A stretch of 64,000 bases of DNA from Motiliproteus sp036960175 (GCA_036960175.1 JBALWH010000001.1:62001-126000), one strand, 5' to 3'; positions 1 to 9,214 are shown, counted from the first letter of the stretch. The notes: generated by a model from the letters alone, not told the origin. Numbers and translations are program-made.

Positions 1-76
1 CAAACCGGTCGGCACTCCATATCAGCATCATAAAACCCGCAAGTATAGCGACAGCGGGATATAGCATTTCAATCAT
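1..76 (-). CDS. yrbG: Partial calcium/sodium antiporter (YrbG-like), N-terminus only
   Basis: Reading the minus strand from an ATG at 76 gives about 25 residues up to the window edge, beginning MIEMLYPAVAILAGFMML and continuing with IWSADRF. A hydrophobic first helix followed by a SADR motif is how YrbG-type CaCA-family inner-membrane Ca2+/Na+ antiporters begin. YrbG is also known to sit divergently next to the mla operon in other gammaproteobacteria, which is the arrangement here. The start could instead be the ATG at 67. Identification rests on a short N-terminus plus synteny. Confidence 0.6.
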   Translation of the reverse strand, partial: MIEMLYPAVAILAGFMMLIWSADRF

Positions 77-260
77 TGATTGCCCAACGGATAGTCATAA
101 AAGCGCTAATGTAATGAGGGCGAGGGGTAAAAAGCAAGGGTGGAGAGTAAATAGAGGTGAATGTTAGGGATCTATTCCAAAGCGGATGACAAATGTTATA
201 GTAGCGCCCGCCGCCAGCTAGATGCGCAAATATTGGCTGGCACAGGAATTAAGAGACTTC

Positions 261-1076
261 ATGGATTCGCTAGACGATTACATTATCGAAATTAAGGGCA
301 TGAGTTTTTCTCGTGGTGATCGCCCTATATTTGACGATATATCCCTCCGTATACCCAAGGGCAAGATTACTGCCATCATGGGGCCTAGTGGTACCGGTAA
401 GACCACTCTGCTGAAATTGATTGGCGGTCAGATACGTCCTGATAGCGGTTGTATTCAGGTAGAAGGACTGGATATTCCGCGCTTGAGTCGTTCCGAGCTG
501 TTTGAAGTGCGTGCACGCATGGGGATGTTGTTTCAAAGTGGTGCTTTATTTTCAGATTTGAGCGTGTTTGAAAATGTTGCATTCCCGTTGCGGGTTCATA
601 CGCAATTGCCAGAGGATATGGTTCGCGACCTGGTGTTTATGAAGCTTCAGTCTGTTGGCTTGCGTGGCGCGGTTGATTTGATGCCCAGTGAGCTATCGGG
701 CGGTATGGCGCGGCGAGTCGCGTTGGCCCGTGCTATCGCTTTGGATCCCGATATTCTGATGTACGATGAGCCCTTTACTGGTCAGGACCCGATCGCTATG
801 GGGGTGCTGGTGAAGTTGATCAAAGCGCTCAATAAAACTCTGGGGCATACCAGTATTGTGGTCTCTCATGATATCCAGGAAACATTGAGTATCGCCGACT
901 ACATCTATCTGGTTGCTGATGGGCACGTGGTGGCTCAGGGGACTACTCAGCAACTATTGGGTGAGACATCGCCTCAGGTTAAGCAATTTATGCAAGGCCT
1001 GCCTGACGGGCCGGTGCCTTTCCATTTCCCCGCACCTGACTATCTGCGCGACATGTTGGGAGGGGATGGTGCATGA
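261..1076 (+). CDS. mlaF: MlaF, ATPase of the Mla phospholipid transporter
   Basis: Cytoplasmic ABC ATPase that powers the MlaFEDB complex, which moves phospholipids between the inner membrane and periplasmic MlaC to keep outer-membrane asymmetry. The Walker A motif GPSGTGKTT is at about residues 41-49, the signature LSGGMARR near 145, Walker B ILMYDEPF near 165 and the H-loop SHD near 200. I prefer the ATG at 261, preceded by AAGAGA. The upstream ATG at 222 has no ribosome-binding site and adds 13 residues atypical of the family. It overlaps mlaE by four bases (ATGA), so the two are probably translationally coupled. It is the first gene of mlaFEDCB. Confidence 0.96.
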   Translation: MDSLDDYIIEIKGMSFSRGDRPIFDDISLRIPKGKITAIMGPSGTGKTTLLKLIGGQIRPDSGCIQVEGLDIPRLSRSELFEVRARMGMLFQSGALFSDLSVFENVAFPLRVHTQLPEDMVRDLVFMKLQSVGLRGAVDLMPSELSGGMARRVALARAIALDPDILMYDEPFTGQDPIAMGVLVKLIKALNKTLGHTSIVVSHDIQETLSIADYIYLVADGHVVAQGTTQQLLGETSPQVKQFMQGLPDGPVPFHFPAPDYLRDMLGGDGA

Positions 1077-1855
1077 TCGATCAATTACAAGCTCTTGGTT
1101 TTACCGGAATGAACAAATTGGCGGCCTTGGGGCGTTCGTTGATTATGTTGTTTCACTCCATTTGTGCGGTACCCAATCCTCGCGTTGGTATTCCGCTATT
1201 GGTTAAACAGCTACATTTTGTTGGTGTTCTGTCGCTGATTATTATTGTGGTATCAGGGCTGTTTATTGGCATGGTTCTTAGCCTCCAGGGTTACACCATT
1301 CTGGTGGATTATGGGTCAGAGCAGGCGGTTGGCCAAATGGTGGCGCTTAGCCTGGTCAGAGAGCTTTCTCCAGTGGTTGCGGGCTTGTTGTTTGCAGGTC
1401 GTGCCGGTTCGGCATTGACGGCAGAAATTGGTTTGATGAAGGCTACCGAGCAACTTTCAAGTATGGAAATGATCGGTGTTGACCCTTTGCGTCGTATTGT
1501 TGCTCCTCGTTTCTGGGCCGGGTTTATCTCGCTGCCTTTGTTAACGATGATTTTCAGTGTCGTAGGGGTTTGGGGTGCTTTGCTGGTAGGTGTTGATTGG
1601 CTTGGGATTTACGAAGGTTCCTTCTGGGCGAATATGCAGGCTGCAGTGGATTTTCGCACCGACGTCTTGAATGGCATCATTAAAGCGATAGTGTTTGGAT
1701 TTATAGTGACCTGGATCGCTGTGTTCCAGGGTTACGATTGTATACCTACGTCAGAAGGAATAAGTCAGGCTACTACCAAAACTGTGGTGTATTCCTCGCT
1801 AGCCATTCTGGGTATGGATTTCTTGCTGACAGCGCTGATGTTTGGAGACCTTTGA
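1073..1855 (+). CDS. mlaE: MlaE, permease of the Mla phospholipid transporter
   Basis: Inner-membrane permease (MlaE/YrbE family, 260 residues, the usual size) forming the core of MlaFEDB. The chain is mostly hydrophobic. The family-typical stretch FAGRAGSALTAEIGLMKATE lies in the middle, followed by the conserved EMIGVDPLRRIVAPRFWAG region that contacts the ATPase. The start ATG overlaps the mlaF stop by four bases, and mlaD follows two bases after the stop. The length and conserved centre leave little doubt about the assignment. Confidence 0.96.
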   Translation: MIDQLQALGFTGMNKLAALGRSLIMLFHSICAVPNPRVGIPLLVKQLHFVGVLSLIIIVVSGLFIGMVLSLQGYTILVDYGSEQAVGQMVALSLVRELSPVVAGLLFAGRAGSALTAEIGLMKATEQLSSMEMIGVDPLRRIVAPRFWAGFISLPLLTMIFSVVGVWGALLVGVDWLGIYEGSFWANMQAAVDFRTDVLNGIIKAIVFGFIVTWIAVFQGYDCIPTSEGISQATTKTVVYSSLAILGMDFLLTALMFGDL

Positions 1856-1857
1856 TT

Positions 1858-2316
1858 ATGCGCATGCGGACGATTGAGTTAGGTGTTGGAGCCTTTATTT
1901 TGGCGGGCTTTTTGGCGCTGATGGTACTGATGATTAATGTTAGCGGATTAAGTCTGTCCTCCAATGATGAGGGTTACAAGATTTATGCGCGTTTTGAGAA
2001 TATTGGCGGCTTAACCGTCCGCTCAAAAGTGACTATTTCTGGTGTGGCGGTTGGTAAAGTGACAGATATCAGTATCGATCCAGATGCTATAAAAGCCTTG
2101 GTAGAGATGGAAATCGAACCCAAGTATGACTATCTCACTCTGGATAGTTCCGCCTCTATTCTTACCGCCGGACTGCTCGGTGAGAAATACATCGGTATCA
2201 CTGTCGGCGCTGACGAAGAGATGATGGCAGAAGGGGATGAAATTGAAGATACCCAGTCAGCATTGGTTCTTGAGGAGCTGATTGGTAAGTTCTTGTTTAA
2301 TAAAGTTAGCGAGTAG
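1858..2316 (+). CDS. mlaD: MlaD, MCE-domain lipid-binding subunit
   Basis: Membrane-anchored MCE protein of the Mla complex; MlaD hexamers form the hydrophobic channel that hands lipids to MlaC. The start is the ATG at 1858 (MRMRTIELGVGAF), two bases after mlaE. An upstream extension to 1738 is open but lies inside mlaE. A single N-terminal helix at about residues 8-27 is followed by one MCE domain (YKIYARFENIGGL, VTISGVAVGKV, GLLGEKYIGI). At 152 residues it is the length of the family. mlaC follows 20 bases downstream. Confidence 0.95.
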   Translation: MRMRTIELGVGAFILAGFLALMVLMINVSGLSLSSNDEGYKIYARFENIGGLTVRSKVTISGVAVGKVTDISIDPDAIKALVEMEIEPKYDYLTLDSSASILTAGLLGEKYIGITVGADEEMMAEGDEIEDTQSALVLEELIGKFLFNKVSE

Positions 2317-2336
2317 TTTGTTAGGGGTTCTAAATC

Positions 2337-2966
2337 ATGATGCGTTCGATCAGATGTTTGGTTGCGACGGTGCTGATGTTACTGGTATTACCGGTACAAG
2401 CATCCTGGATGGAAGCCCGGGACCTAGTGGATGGCGCCACTCAGGAAATGGTGGAATTGCTGAACAATCCTGCCCTCAAAGATGAAGCGGCCTTTGCTCA
2501 GCTTTTGGATGGTGTTGATCAGGTGCTGACCCCGGTGGTCGATTTTGACCGTATTGCTAAAGGTGTAATGGCTAAACATTACCGAAATGCCAATGATCAA
2601 CAACGGTCTCGTTTTTCTGTGGTTTTCAAAAGCGCCTTGGTTAAGACCTACGCCAAAGCACTGTCTTCTTTTAGTTTTAATCGCTATCAGATCGTTGAAA
2701 ATGTAAAGCCTAGTAAAAAACCTACCAAGCAAACGGTTAAGGTTGAAGTCTTCGGTGGCAACGGCAACAAGTATCAGGTTGTCTATTTTGTGTTGCAGGA
2801 AAAGTTAGGCTGGAAAGTCACCAATGTTCATTTGGATGGTATCAATCTGCGGCAGATTTTTAAGAATCAATTCTCCGATTCGGTGAACAGTCGTAAGGGT
2901 AATATCGACCAGGTTATTGACGACTGGACGAAAATGCTCGATAGCAATGAGGCCAAGGGTAGTTAG
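2337..2966 (+). CDS. mlaC: MlaC, periplasmic phospholipid shuttle
   Basis: Soluble periplasmic carrier (MlaC/Ttg2D family) that ferries phospholipids between outer-membrane MlaA and MlaFEDB. The N-terminus has a clear Sec signal peptide (MMRSIRCLVATVLMLLVLPVQA) with a likely cut after VQA near residue 22. The mature part carries the family pattern of a central beta-sheet with VVYFVLQEKLGWKVTNVHLD and GINLRQIFKNQF near the C-terminus. AGGGG about ten bases upstream supports the ATG at 2337. At 209 residues the length is typical. Confidence 0.94.
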   Translation: MMRSIRCLVATVLMLLVLPVQASWMEARDLVDGATQEMVELLNNPALKDEAAFAQLLDGVDQVLTPVVDFDRIAKGVMAKHYRNANDQQRSRFSVVFKSALVKTYAKALSSFSFNRYQIVENVKPSKKPTKQTVKVEVFGGNGNKYQVVYFVLQEKLGWKVTNVHLDGINLRQIFKNQFSDSVNSRKGNIDQVIDDWTKMLDSNEAKGS

Positions 2967-2967
2967 T

Positions 2968-3276
2968 ATGGAAGCTAAACTTGTTAGCGCCGAGGGCGGT
3001 TGGTGCGTTGAAGGAGACATCAATTACAAAACTGTAGTGTCTCTTCGTGACCAGGGCGAGAAAAACCTAGAGCAGGTCGAAGAGAGTTGTTTCTTTGATT
3101 TTTCTGCTGTTAATTCTGTAAACACCTCCGCATTATCCTTGCTGCTGTGCTGGTATCGTAAGGCTAAAAAACTTGGCGTAAAGCTGGATTTTGTCGCCTT
3201 ACCCCCCAACCTGATCGCCATTGCTGAGATGAGTGATTTGAGTTCTGTCATCGAGTCATCTTCAGGCCCGCTTTAA
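2968..3276 (+). CDS. mlaB: MlaB, STAS-domain regulator of the Mla complex
   Basis: Small cytoplasmic STAS protein that binds MlaF and is needed for MlaFEDB assembly and activity. The ATG at 2968, one base after the mlaC stop, gives a 102-residue protein starting MEAKLVSAEGGW. An upstream in-frame extension would overlap mlaC by about 50 bases and is not needed. The STAS core is visible as CFFDFSAVNSVNTSALSLLL, where NTSAL sits in place of the more usual (D/N)(S/T)AGL. It closes the mlaFEDCB operon, and ibaG follows after about 95 bases. Confidence 0.9.
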   Translation: MEAKLVSAEGGWCVEGDINYKTVVSLRDQGEKNLEQVEESCFFDFSAVNSVNTSALSLLLCWYRKAKKLGVKLDFVALPPNLIAIAEMSDLSSVIESSSGPL

Positions 3277-3370
3277 CGCCGCAGAGTTAAGGATGTTTTC
3301 GCCTTTTTAGGCGATTGTCTATATTATTGGCGGCTTACATTCATCTGGTTATTTGGTATTGGAGCGCATC

Positions 3371-3613
3371 ATGCAGGCAGCAGAAGTTAAACAGCTTGTA
3401 GAACAGCAGCTTGAAAGCTGTGAAGTTATAACTGCCGGTGAAGGCTGTGATTTTCAAGTGACTGTCGTTGGTAGCGTATTTGCTGGATTAACCCCAGTTA
3501 AACGTCAGCAGCTGGTTTATGGATGCCTGACTGATAAAATTGCTAACGGTACTATCCACGCATTGACCATTCGTGCCTATACTCCTGAGCAATGGCAGGC
3601 CTTGAACGCCTAA
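3371..3613 (+). CDS. ibaG: IbaG, BolA-family protein
   Basis: BolA/IbaG family protein of 80 residues, known to pair with monothiol glutaredoxins in Fe-S handling and linked in E. coli to acid stress and envelope properties. The start is the ATG at 3371 (MQAAEVKQLVEQQL), six bases after GGAG. A TTG six codons earlier is a weaker choice. Conserved BolA-fold segments include FQVTVVGSVFAGLTPVKRQQ and the C-terminal IHALTIRAYTPEQW. Its place between mlaB and murA is the standard gammaproteobacterial order. Confidence 0.92.
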   Translation: MQAAEVKQLVEQQLESCEVITAGEGCDFQVTVVGSVFAGLTPVKRQQLVYGCLTDKIANGTIHALTIRAYTPEQWQALNA

Positions 3614-3704
3614 TTCTCATCTGGGTCAGGCCTGCTTCTTGGTCTAAATTAAGTATTTTTTTCAACGCGCTGTTGCTGATGCAGGGCGTCATGCGGATTT
3701 GATT

Positions 3705-4967
3705 ATGGATAAACTGATCATCACGGGTGGTAACCGGCTAAACGGGGATGTTCGTATCTCTGGAGCTAAGAACTCCGCGCTGCCTATTCTGGCAGCGACA
3801 CTGTTGGCTGATGAGCCGGTAACTGTCTGTAATTTGCCGCACCTCCATGACATCACCACCATGATCGAGCTGATCGGTCGCATGGGCGTTGGTGTGGTTG
3901 TCGACGAAAAGCTCAATGTTGAAGTTGATGCGACACTCATAAAATCTTTGATAGCGCCTTATGATCTGGTTAAAACCATGCGCGCTTCCATCCTAGTATT
4001 AGGGCCACTGCTGGCGCATTTTGGTGAGGCAGAAGTCTCCTTGCCAGGTGGTTGTGCCATCGGTAGTCGTCCTGTTGATCTGCATATTCGCGGCCTAGAA
4101 GCGATGGGTGCGAAGATCGAGGTGAAAGAAGGTTATATTCATGCCAAGAGCGATGGGCGCCTGAAAGGGGCTCGTATCTTTCTTGATACAGTGACCGTAA
4201 CGGGTACTGAAAATCTGCTTATGGCTGCTACGCTGGCTGAAGGCACTACGGTGCTTGAAAATGCCGCTAAAGAGCCTGAAGTCGTTGACCTAGCACAATG
4301 CCTTATCGCTATGGGTGCCGATATCGTTGGCCAGGGTACCGATACCATTACCATCAATGGAGTTGAATCCCTCAAGGGCTGCCGTTATTCGGTGCTACCG
4401 GACCGAATCGAAACGGGAACCTATCTGGTGGCCGCTGCTACCACGGGTGGACGGGTCAAATGCAAGCGTACGCGTCCGGATATTCTAGAGGCGGTATTGC
4501 AGAAGCTGAAAGAAGCGGGTGCAGATATAGAGACCGGTGAAGACTGGATCAGTCTGGATATGCACGGTAAACGGCCTAAAGCCGTCAATATGACGACAGC
4601 GCCTTACCCGGCCTTTCCAACCGATATGCAAGCCCAGTTTGCTGCCATGAATGCCATTGCAGAGGGTGTTGGAACCATACGTGAAACCGTCTTTGAAAAC
4701 CGCTTTATGCATATTCAGGAGATGGTCAGAATGGGTGCGAATGCCTCTATCGAAGGCAACGCAGTGGTTATTCAGGGGGTCGAAAGGCTTAATGGAGCGC
4801 CGGTCATGGCGACTGATTTGCGGGCTTCGGCTAGTCTGGTTATTGCCGCACTGGTTGCCGATGGTCAAACGGTCATTGAGAGGATTTATCATATTGACCG
4901 CGGCTATGAGTGCATTGAAGAAAAGATGCAGTTATTGGGAGCCGAGATCAGAAGGGTGCCTTCCTGA
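3705..4967 (+). CDS. murA: MurA, UDP-N-acetylglucosamine enolpyruvyl transferase
   Basis: First committed step of peptidoglycan synthesis: transfers enolpyruvate from PEP to UDP-GlcNAc in the cytoplasm. It starts MDKLIITGGNRLNGDVRISG at the ATG at 3705; two codons further upstream are open but start with TTG. The active-site cysteine, the fosfomycin target, is present in the loop LPGGCAIGSRPVDL near residue 115. At 420 residues it has the family length. hisG follows 49 bases later, a gammaproteobacterial linkage of cell-wall and histidine genes without a known functional reason. Confidence 0.97.
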   Translation: MDKLIITGGNRLNGDVRISGAKNSALPILAATLLADEPVTVCNLPHLHDITTMIELIGRMGVGVVVDEKLNVEVDATLIKSLIAPYDLVKTMRASILVLGPLLAHFGEAEVSLPGGCAIGSRPVDLHIRGLEAMGAKIEVKEGYIHAKSDGRLKGARIFLDTVTVTGTENLLMAATLAEGTTVLENAAKEPEVVDLAQCLIAMGADIVGQGTDTITINGVESLKGCRYSVLPDRIETGTYLVAAATTGGRVKCKRTRPDILEAVLQKLKEAGADIETGEDWISLDMHGKRPKAVNMTTAPYPAFPTDMQAQFAAMNAIAEGVGTIRETVFENRFMHIQEMVRMGANASIEGNAVVIQGVERLNGAPVMATDLRASASLVIAALVADGQTVIERIYHIDRGYECIEEKMQLLGAEIRRVPS

Positions 4968-5016
4968 AGCCAATAGATGCTCGCCGTAGAGAACGCTAAA
5001 ACAGAGCCGAATAAGC

Positions 5017-5655
5017 ATGAAACAACCGATTACAATTGCCCTTTCCAAAGGTCGTATTCTTAAAGAAACACTGCCGATGCTTGAGCAGGCGAATATTCGA
5101 CCTATCGAAGATATTTCTAAGAGTCGTAAACTAATCTTCGATACTAATCATGAGCATATAAAATTGCTGGTGATTCGTGCCACAGATGTTCCCACTTACG
5201 TGGAATATGGTGCTGCTGATATGGGGGTTGCTGGTAAGGATGTGCTTATGGAATATGGTGGTACGGCGCTCTACGAACCTCTCGATTTGAATATCGCCCG
5301 TTGTCAGTTGATGACTGCAGGTATGGTCAACGCCAAGCCGGTACAGGGGCGCTTGAAGGTAGCCAGTAAGTTCGTCAAAGTAACCAAACAATACTATGCC
5401 CAGCAGGGTATTCAGGTTGATATTATCAAGCTGTATGGTGCGATGGAATTAGCACCGATTATGGGCCTGGCCGATAGAATTGTAGATATCGTTGATACGG
5501 GCAATACGTTGCGTGCCAATGGCATGGAACCACTGGAAAAGATTGCGGATATCAGCACCCGTCTGGTGGTGGGAAAAGCCGCTATGAAGATGAAACACGC
5601 GCAAATCCAGCCGATTATTGAACAGCTTGAACAAGCGGTAAAAAACAGCGCTTAA
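5017..5655 (+). CDS. hisG: HisG (short form), ATP phosphoribosyltransferase
   Basis: Catalyses the first step of histidine synthesis, ATP plus PRPP to phosphoribosyl-ATP. The protein has 212 residues, starts MKQPITIALSKGRILKETLP and lacks the C-terminal regulatory domain of the long form. This is the short HisG type, which works as an octamer with the HisZ regulatory subunit; hisZ is not in this window. The PRPP-binding loop region reads IVDIVDTGNTLRANGM. hisD starts 13 bases downstream. Confidence 0.96.
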   Translation: MKQPITIALSKGRILKETLPMLEQANIRPIEDISKSRKLIFDTNHEHIKLLVIRATDVPTYVEYGAADMGVAGKDVLMEYGGTALYEPLDLNIARCQLMTAGMVNAKPVQGRLKVASKFVKVTKQYYAQQGIQVDIIKLYGAMELAPIMGLADRIVDIVDTGNTLRANGMEPLEKIADISTRLVVGKAAMKMKHAQIQPIIEQLEQAVKNSA

Positions 5656-5668
5656 GAGGCTATCAGCG

Positions 5669-6988
5669 ATGGTTAAGGAAAATTTGACGGTTACTAGGCT
5701 TGATTATGCCGACGCTGAATTTGCAGGCAAGCTGGACAAATTGCTGGCATGGGATGAAGTTTCTGATCGGTCCGTAAATCAAATTGTCGACGAAATTTTG
5801 TCACAGGTGCGACTGCGCGGAGATGACGCTGTTGTTGAGTACAGTAACCGTTTTGACCGTCTAAATGTCACGTCGATGGCTGAGCTGGAAATTAGTCAGT
5901 CGCGTTTGCATCATGCCCTTGAGAACCTCCCCACAGAACAACGATCCGCGTTGGAAGTTGCCGCTCAGCGGGTGATGGATTATCACCAGCATCAGAAGCA
6001 GGATTCCTGGCAGTATCAGGAGGCCGACGGCACTTTGCTAGGTCAGCAGGTGACGGCTATGGATCGCGTTGGGATCTATGTTCCGGGTGGTAAGGCATCT
6101 TATCCATCATCGGTATTGATGAACGCCATCCCTGCCAAAGTGGCAGGGGTTAAAGAAATTATTATGGTAGTGCCGACTCCGGATGCAGAGATCAATCCTC
6201 TGGTGTTGGCCGCAGCCGCCTTGGCCGGAGTTGATCAAGTATTCTCTATTGGCGGTGCTCAGGCCATAGCGGCGCTGGCTTATGGCACGGCTACTGTTCC
6301 CCGGGTGGACAAAATCGTAGGTCCTGGCAATATCTTTGTCGCTACGGCAAAGCGTGCCGTGTTTGGGTTGGTTGGCATCGATATGATAGCCGGACCTTCA
6401 GAAATTCTGGTGGTCTGTGATGGCAACACTAACCCTGATTGGGTGGCCATGGATCTGTTTTCTCAGGCTGAGCACGATGAAAATGCCCAGCCAATATTGA
6501 TTAGTAGCGATCGTGATTTTATTGACCAGGTTCAGCAGAGCATCGAGAAGCTGTTGCCGACCATGGAGCGCAAAAAGATTATTGAAGTCTCCTTGGCCAA
6601 TCGTGCAGCCCTGATTTCTGTTGATAATATCGATCAAGCGGTTGAGTTGATCAATCGAATTGCGCCAGAGCATTTGGAACTATCGATCGATAATCCAGAG
6701 TCATTGTTGCCATCTATTCGTCATGCCGGGGCTATCTTTATGGGTCGTTATACGGCTGAAGCGCTGGGTGATTACTGTGCTGGGCCTAATCATGTGCTGC
6801 CGACATCCGGGACCGCACGGTTTTCATCGCCTTTAGGTGTCTACGATTTCCAGAAGCGTTCTTCGCTGATTCAGTTTTCAGCCCAAGGTGCGTCGGAGAT
6901 GGGCAAGGTTGCGTCTGTATTGGCTCGTGGTGAGGGGCTTACCGCTCATGCCCGCTCTGCTGAATATCGCATCAATACCGATGATTGA
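5669..6988 (+). CDS. hisD: HisD, histidinol dehydrogenase
   Basis: Last two steps of histidine synthesis: zinc-dependent, NAD-linked oxidation of histidinol to histidine. The protein has 439 residues. Zinc-ligand motif FSQAEHDENAQ, catalytic IAPEHLEL and the glycine-rich GPGNIFVATAKR segment are all present. AAGAGG about nine bases upstream supports the ATG at 5669. In Pseudomonas-type genomes hisC usually follows; here hisD ends at a strong terminator and the next gene is a convergent protease. The window's only HisC-like gene lies at 30153. Confidence 0.97.
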   Translation: MVKENLTVTRLDYADAEFAGKLDKLLAWDEVSDRSVNQIVDEILSQVRLRGDDAVVEYSNRFDRLNVTSMAELEISQSRLHHALENLPTEQRSALEVAAQRVMDYHQHQKQDSWQYQEADGTLLGQQVTAMDRVGIYVPGGKASYPSSVLMNAIPAKVAGVKEIIMVVPTPDAEINPLVLAAAALAGVDQVFSIGGAQAIAALAYGTATVPRVDKIVGPGNIFVATAKRAVFGLVGIDMIAGPSEILVVCDGNTNPDWVAMDLFSQAEHDENAQPILISSDRDFIDQVQQSIEKLLPTMERKKIIEVSLANRAALISVDNIDQAVELINRIAPEHLELSIDNPESLLPSIRHAGAIFMGRYTAEALGDYCAGPNHVLPTSGTARFSSPLGVYDFQKRSSLIQFSAQGASEMGKVASVLARGEGLTAHARSAEYRINTDD

Positions 6989-7002
6989 TAATCATGGGAT
7001 AC

Positions 7003-7032
7003 AAAAAAGGCAGCCAATAGGCTGCCTTTTTT
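7003..7032. terminator. Bidirectional intrinsic terminator between hisD and degS
   Basis: A perfect 13-base inverted repeat (A6-GGCAGCC, loop AATA, GGCTGCC-T6). The T-tract on one side and A-tract on the other make it work on both strands, which fits the convergent genes hisD and degS. Confidence 0.93.
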
Positions 7033-7067
7033 GTGCTTGGTCAGAAACACTAGCTCATGACCGTTAG

Positions 7068-8216
7068 TTAAGGCTGGGTTGCGGGGCGGTTGCCGATTAA
7101 TATTTCCAGGGTGATTTTTTTAGTGTTTCTGATAACTTCCATGCTTAGTGTTATTCCCGGCTTTGTCTGGGCAATCTGATTCATTGCGGAACGTGAGTCG
7201 ATGATTTTTTTGTTATCGATACTGACTAGGATGTCACCGGGTAACATGCCCGCTTGGTGGGCTGGGCTGCCTCTGAAAATCCCAGCAATAATCAGTCCTG
7301 CGGAATTCTTCATGCCGAAGGATTCTGCTAGGCGAGGCGTCATTTCTTGTATTTCGATGCCAAGCCAGCCGCGAATAACTCGCCCGTTTTCTATGATTTC
7401 CTGCAACACCATACGAGCCAGATTGGAGGGGATCGCGAACCCGATGCCTTGAGAACCACCGGATTTAGAAAAGATGGCGGTGTTAATCCCCACTAGATTG
7501 CCATAGGCATCGATCAAAGCGCCGCCGGAGTTTCCAGGATTAATGGAGGCATCGGTCTGGAGAAAGTTTTCGTAGGTGTTGATCCCCAGCTGATTACGGC
7601 CAGTAGCGCTGATTATACCCATGGTGACGGTTTGGCCGACGCCGAAGGGGTTGCCAATGGCCAGCACTACATCGCCTACTGAGATATCATCAGAAGAGGC
7701 CAGAGTGACCGTTGGCAGGTCTGGCAGGCTGATTTTAAGCACTGCAATATCAGTCTCTGGATCGGTGCCAATAACCTCAGCTTGGGTTTCTCTCCCGTCT
7801 TTCAGGGCTACTAGGATGCTGTCTGCAGAGGCAATAACGTGATGATTGGTTAATACGTAGCCTTGTTTGCTGAGAATGACTCCAGATCCTAGGCTGGTTT
7901 TATAGCGTTCAGGTTTGGGCCCTTCTGAGTTGAAGTATTTCTGCTGCAGGGGGTCTTCAATAAGAGGGTTATCGTCATCGCTGACTTTAGTGGCCGTGTA
8001 AATATTCACCACCGCTGGTGCGGCTTGATTAACGGCATCGGCATAGGAAACAGGCCCAGGTTGCAGGGCAGGGGACGTTTCCCTTGGCTGGATCTGCTTT
8101 ATCTGAACGTTCTGTGCACTGTTGTTAGATCGCTGAGGAAAAACCACCAGCATCACCACAGCCACCAGTACGCTGGCAATAACAGGCCAGATAAAGAATT
8201 TTGTCAGTTTGCGCAT
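7068..8216 (-). CDS. degS: DegS/AlgW-type periplasmic serine protease
   Basis: Membrane-anchored HtrA-family protease that senses misfolded outer-membrane proteins and cuts the anti-sigma factor RseA/MucA to release sigma-E. I place the start at the ATG at 8216 (MRKLTKFFIWPVIASVLVAV), giving 382 residues. The open frame extends 32 codons further, but that stretch lacks a membrane anchor. A signal anchor at about residues 8-26 is followed by a trypsin-like domain with His near 124 (LTNHHVIASAD), Asp near 156 (DPETDIAVL) and Ser near 230 (GNSGGAL). A single C-terminal PDZ domain separates DegS/AlgW from two-PDZ DegP/DegQ. Confidence 0.93.
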   Translation of the reverse strand: MRKLTKFFIWPVIASVLVAVVMLVVFPQRSNNSAQNVQIKQIQPRETSPALQPGPVSYADAVNQAAPAVVNIYTATKVSDDDNPLIEDPLQQKYFNSEGPKPERYKTSLGSGVILSKQGYVLTNHHVIASADSILVALKDGRETQAEVIGTDPETDIAVLKISLPDLPTVTLASSDDISVGDVVLAIGNPFGVGQTVTMGIISATGRNQLGINTYENFLQTDASINPGNSGGALIDAYGNLVGINTAIFSKSGGSQGIGFAIPSNLARMVLQEIIENGRVIRGWLGIEIQEMTPRLAESFGMKNSAGLIIAGIFRGSPAHQAGMLPGDILVSIDNKKIIDSRSAMNQIAQTKPGITLSMEVIRNTKKITLEILIGNRPATQP

Positions 8217-8387
8217 TGCAATCCCAATTTGGACGTCTATCCGGATCTGGCTGGCGAATCCATCACCAGAATGTATAGAGCACTGTACACAATTATTAGA
8301 AAACAGGTTCAACTCAGGTCTCGATTGGTGCCATTATACGAAGGCTATCAATTTTTATGAATCAATTAATTAGCCATTGGAGGTCTA

Positions 8388-9149
8388 ATGTCGATACGGC
8401 TTGAGCAACTGCTGCAAACGTTGGATGAGCTGCTGCAGCCTGGGCAGGTTAATGATTACTGTCCAAATGGCCTGCAGGTAGAGGGTAAAGCTGAAGTTTG
8501 CAAGATCGTATCAGGGGTAACCGCTAGTCAGGCCCTGGTTGATGCCGCCATTGATGCCGGGGCAGATGCCATACTGGTGCACCATGGTTATTTCTGGAAA
8601 GGCGAAGATCCTTGTTTGCGGGGAATGAAGAAACGACGTATTGCGGCCCTTATAAAGGCGGATGTCAGTTTGTTAGCCTATCATCTTCCATTGGATATTC
8701 ATGCCGAGTTTGGCAACAACGTGCAGCTGGCGAAAAAGTTGGGAATTAACATAGAAGGCGGTCTTGAGGTGGGCAATCCTCGTAGCATCGGCCTTTATGG
8801 CTCCTTGCTTGAAGTTATGTCAGGAGCAGACTTTGGGCACTTGTTAGAGACCCTGCTCGGACGTCAGCCGCTGCATATTGCCGGCACTGGTGGCCCTATC
8901 AAGCGAGTTGGCTGGTGCACAGGTGCTGCCCAAGGTTACATTCAGCATGCCATCGATCTGGGGCTGGATGCTTACATCAGTGGTGAGGTTTCAGAATCGA
9001 CGGTACATGTCGCTCGAGAAAGCAATATTCACTATTATGCTGCGGGGCATCATGCCACTGAGCGTTATGGTGTGCAGGCTTTGGGGGAATATCTGGCAGA
9101 GCAGTGCGGGATTGAACATCAGTTTGTAGATATCGATAATCCCGTGTGA
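8388..9149 (+). CDS. ybgI: NIF3/YbgI-family metal-binding protein
   Basis: Member of the NIF3 family (GTP cyclohydrolase I type 2 homologues), 253 residues, with a dinuclear metal site. The ligand motifs are visible: VHHGYFWKGE near residue 65 and the C-terminal AAGHHATERYG near 218. It starts at the ATG at 8388 after a good TTGGAGG ribosome-binding site. The biochemical role of the family is still unsettled; proposals include nucleotide chemistry and metal insertion. Neighbourhood with degS/algW is common in Pseudomonas-like genomes. Confidence 0.92.
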   Translation: MSIRLEQLLQTLDELLQPGQVNDYCPNGLQVEGKAEVCKIVSGVTASQALVDAAIDAGADAILVHHGYFWKGEDPCLRGMKKRRIAALIKADVSLLAYHLPLDIHAEFGNNVQLAKKLGINIEGGLEVGNPRSIGLYGSLLEVMSGADFGHLLETLLGRQPLHIAGTGGPIKRVGWCTGAAQGYIQHAIDLGLDAYISGEVSESTVHVARESNIHYYAAGHHATERYGVQALGEYLAEQCGIEHQFVDIDNPV

Positions 9150-9153
9150 AATG

Positions 9154-9179
9154 CGGCGAAGCTCGATCAAGCTTCGCCG
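9154..9179. terminator. Hairpin between convergent ybgI and yhcB
   Basis: Perfect 10-base stem CGGCGAAGCT / AGCTTCGCCG with a 6-base loop, five bases after the ybgI stop and shortly before the yhcB stop on the other strand. The stem is strong but neither flank has a long T-run, so an intrinsic terminator is likely but not certain. Confidence 0.5.
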
Positions 9180-9214
9180 ATAATTTGCTCTCAGTTGTTA
9201 ATAGTTATGGGGTA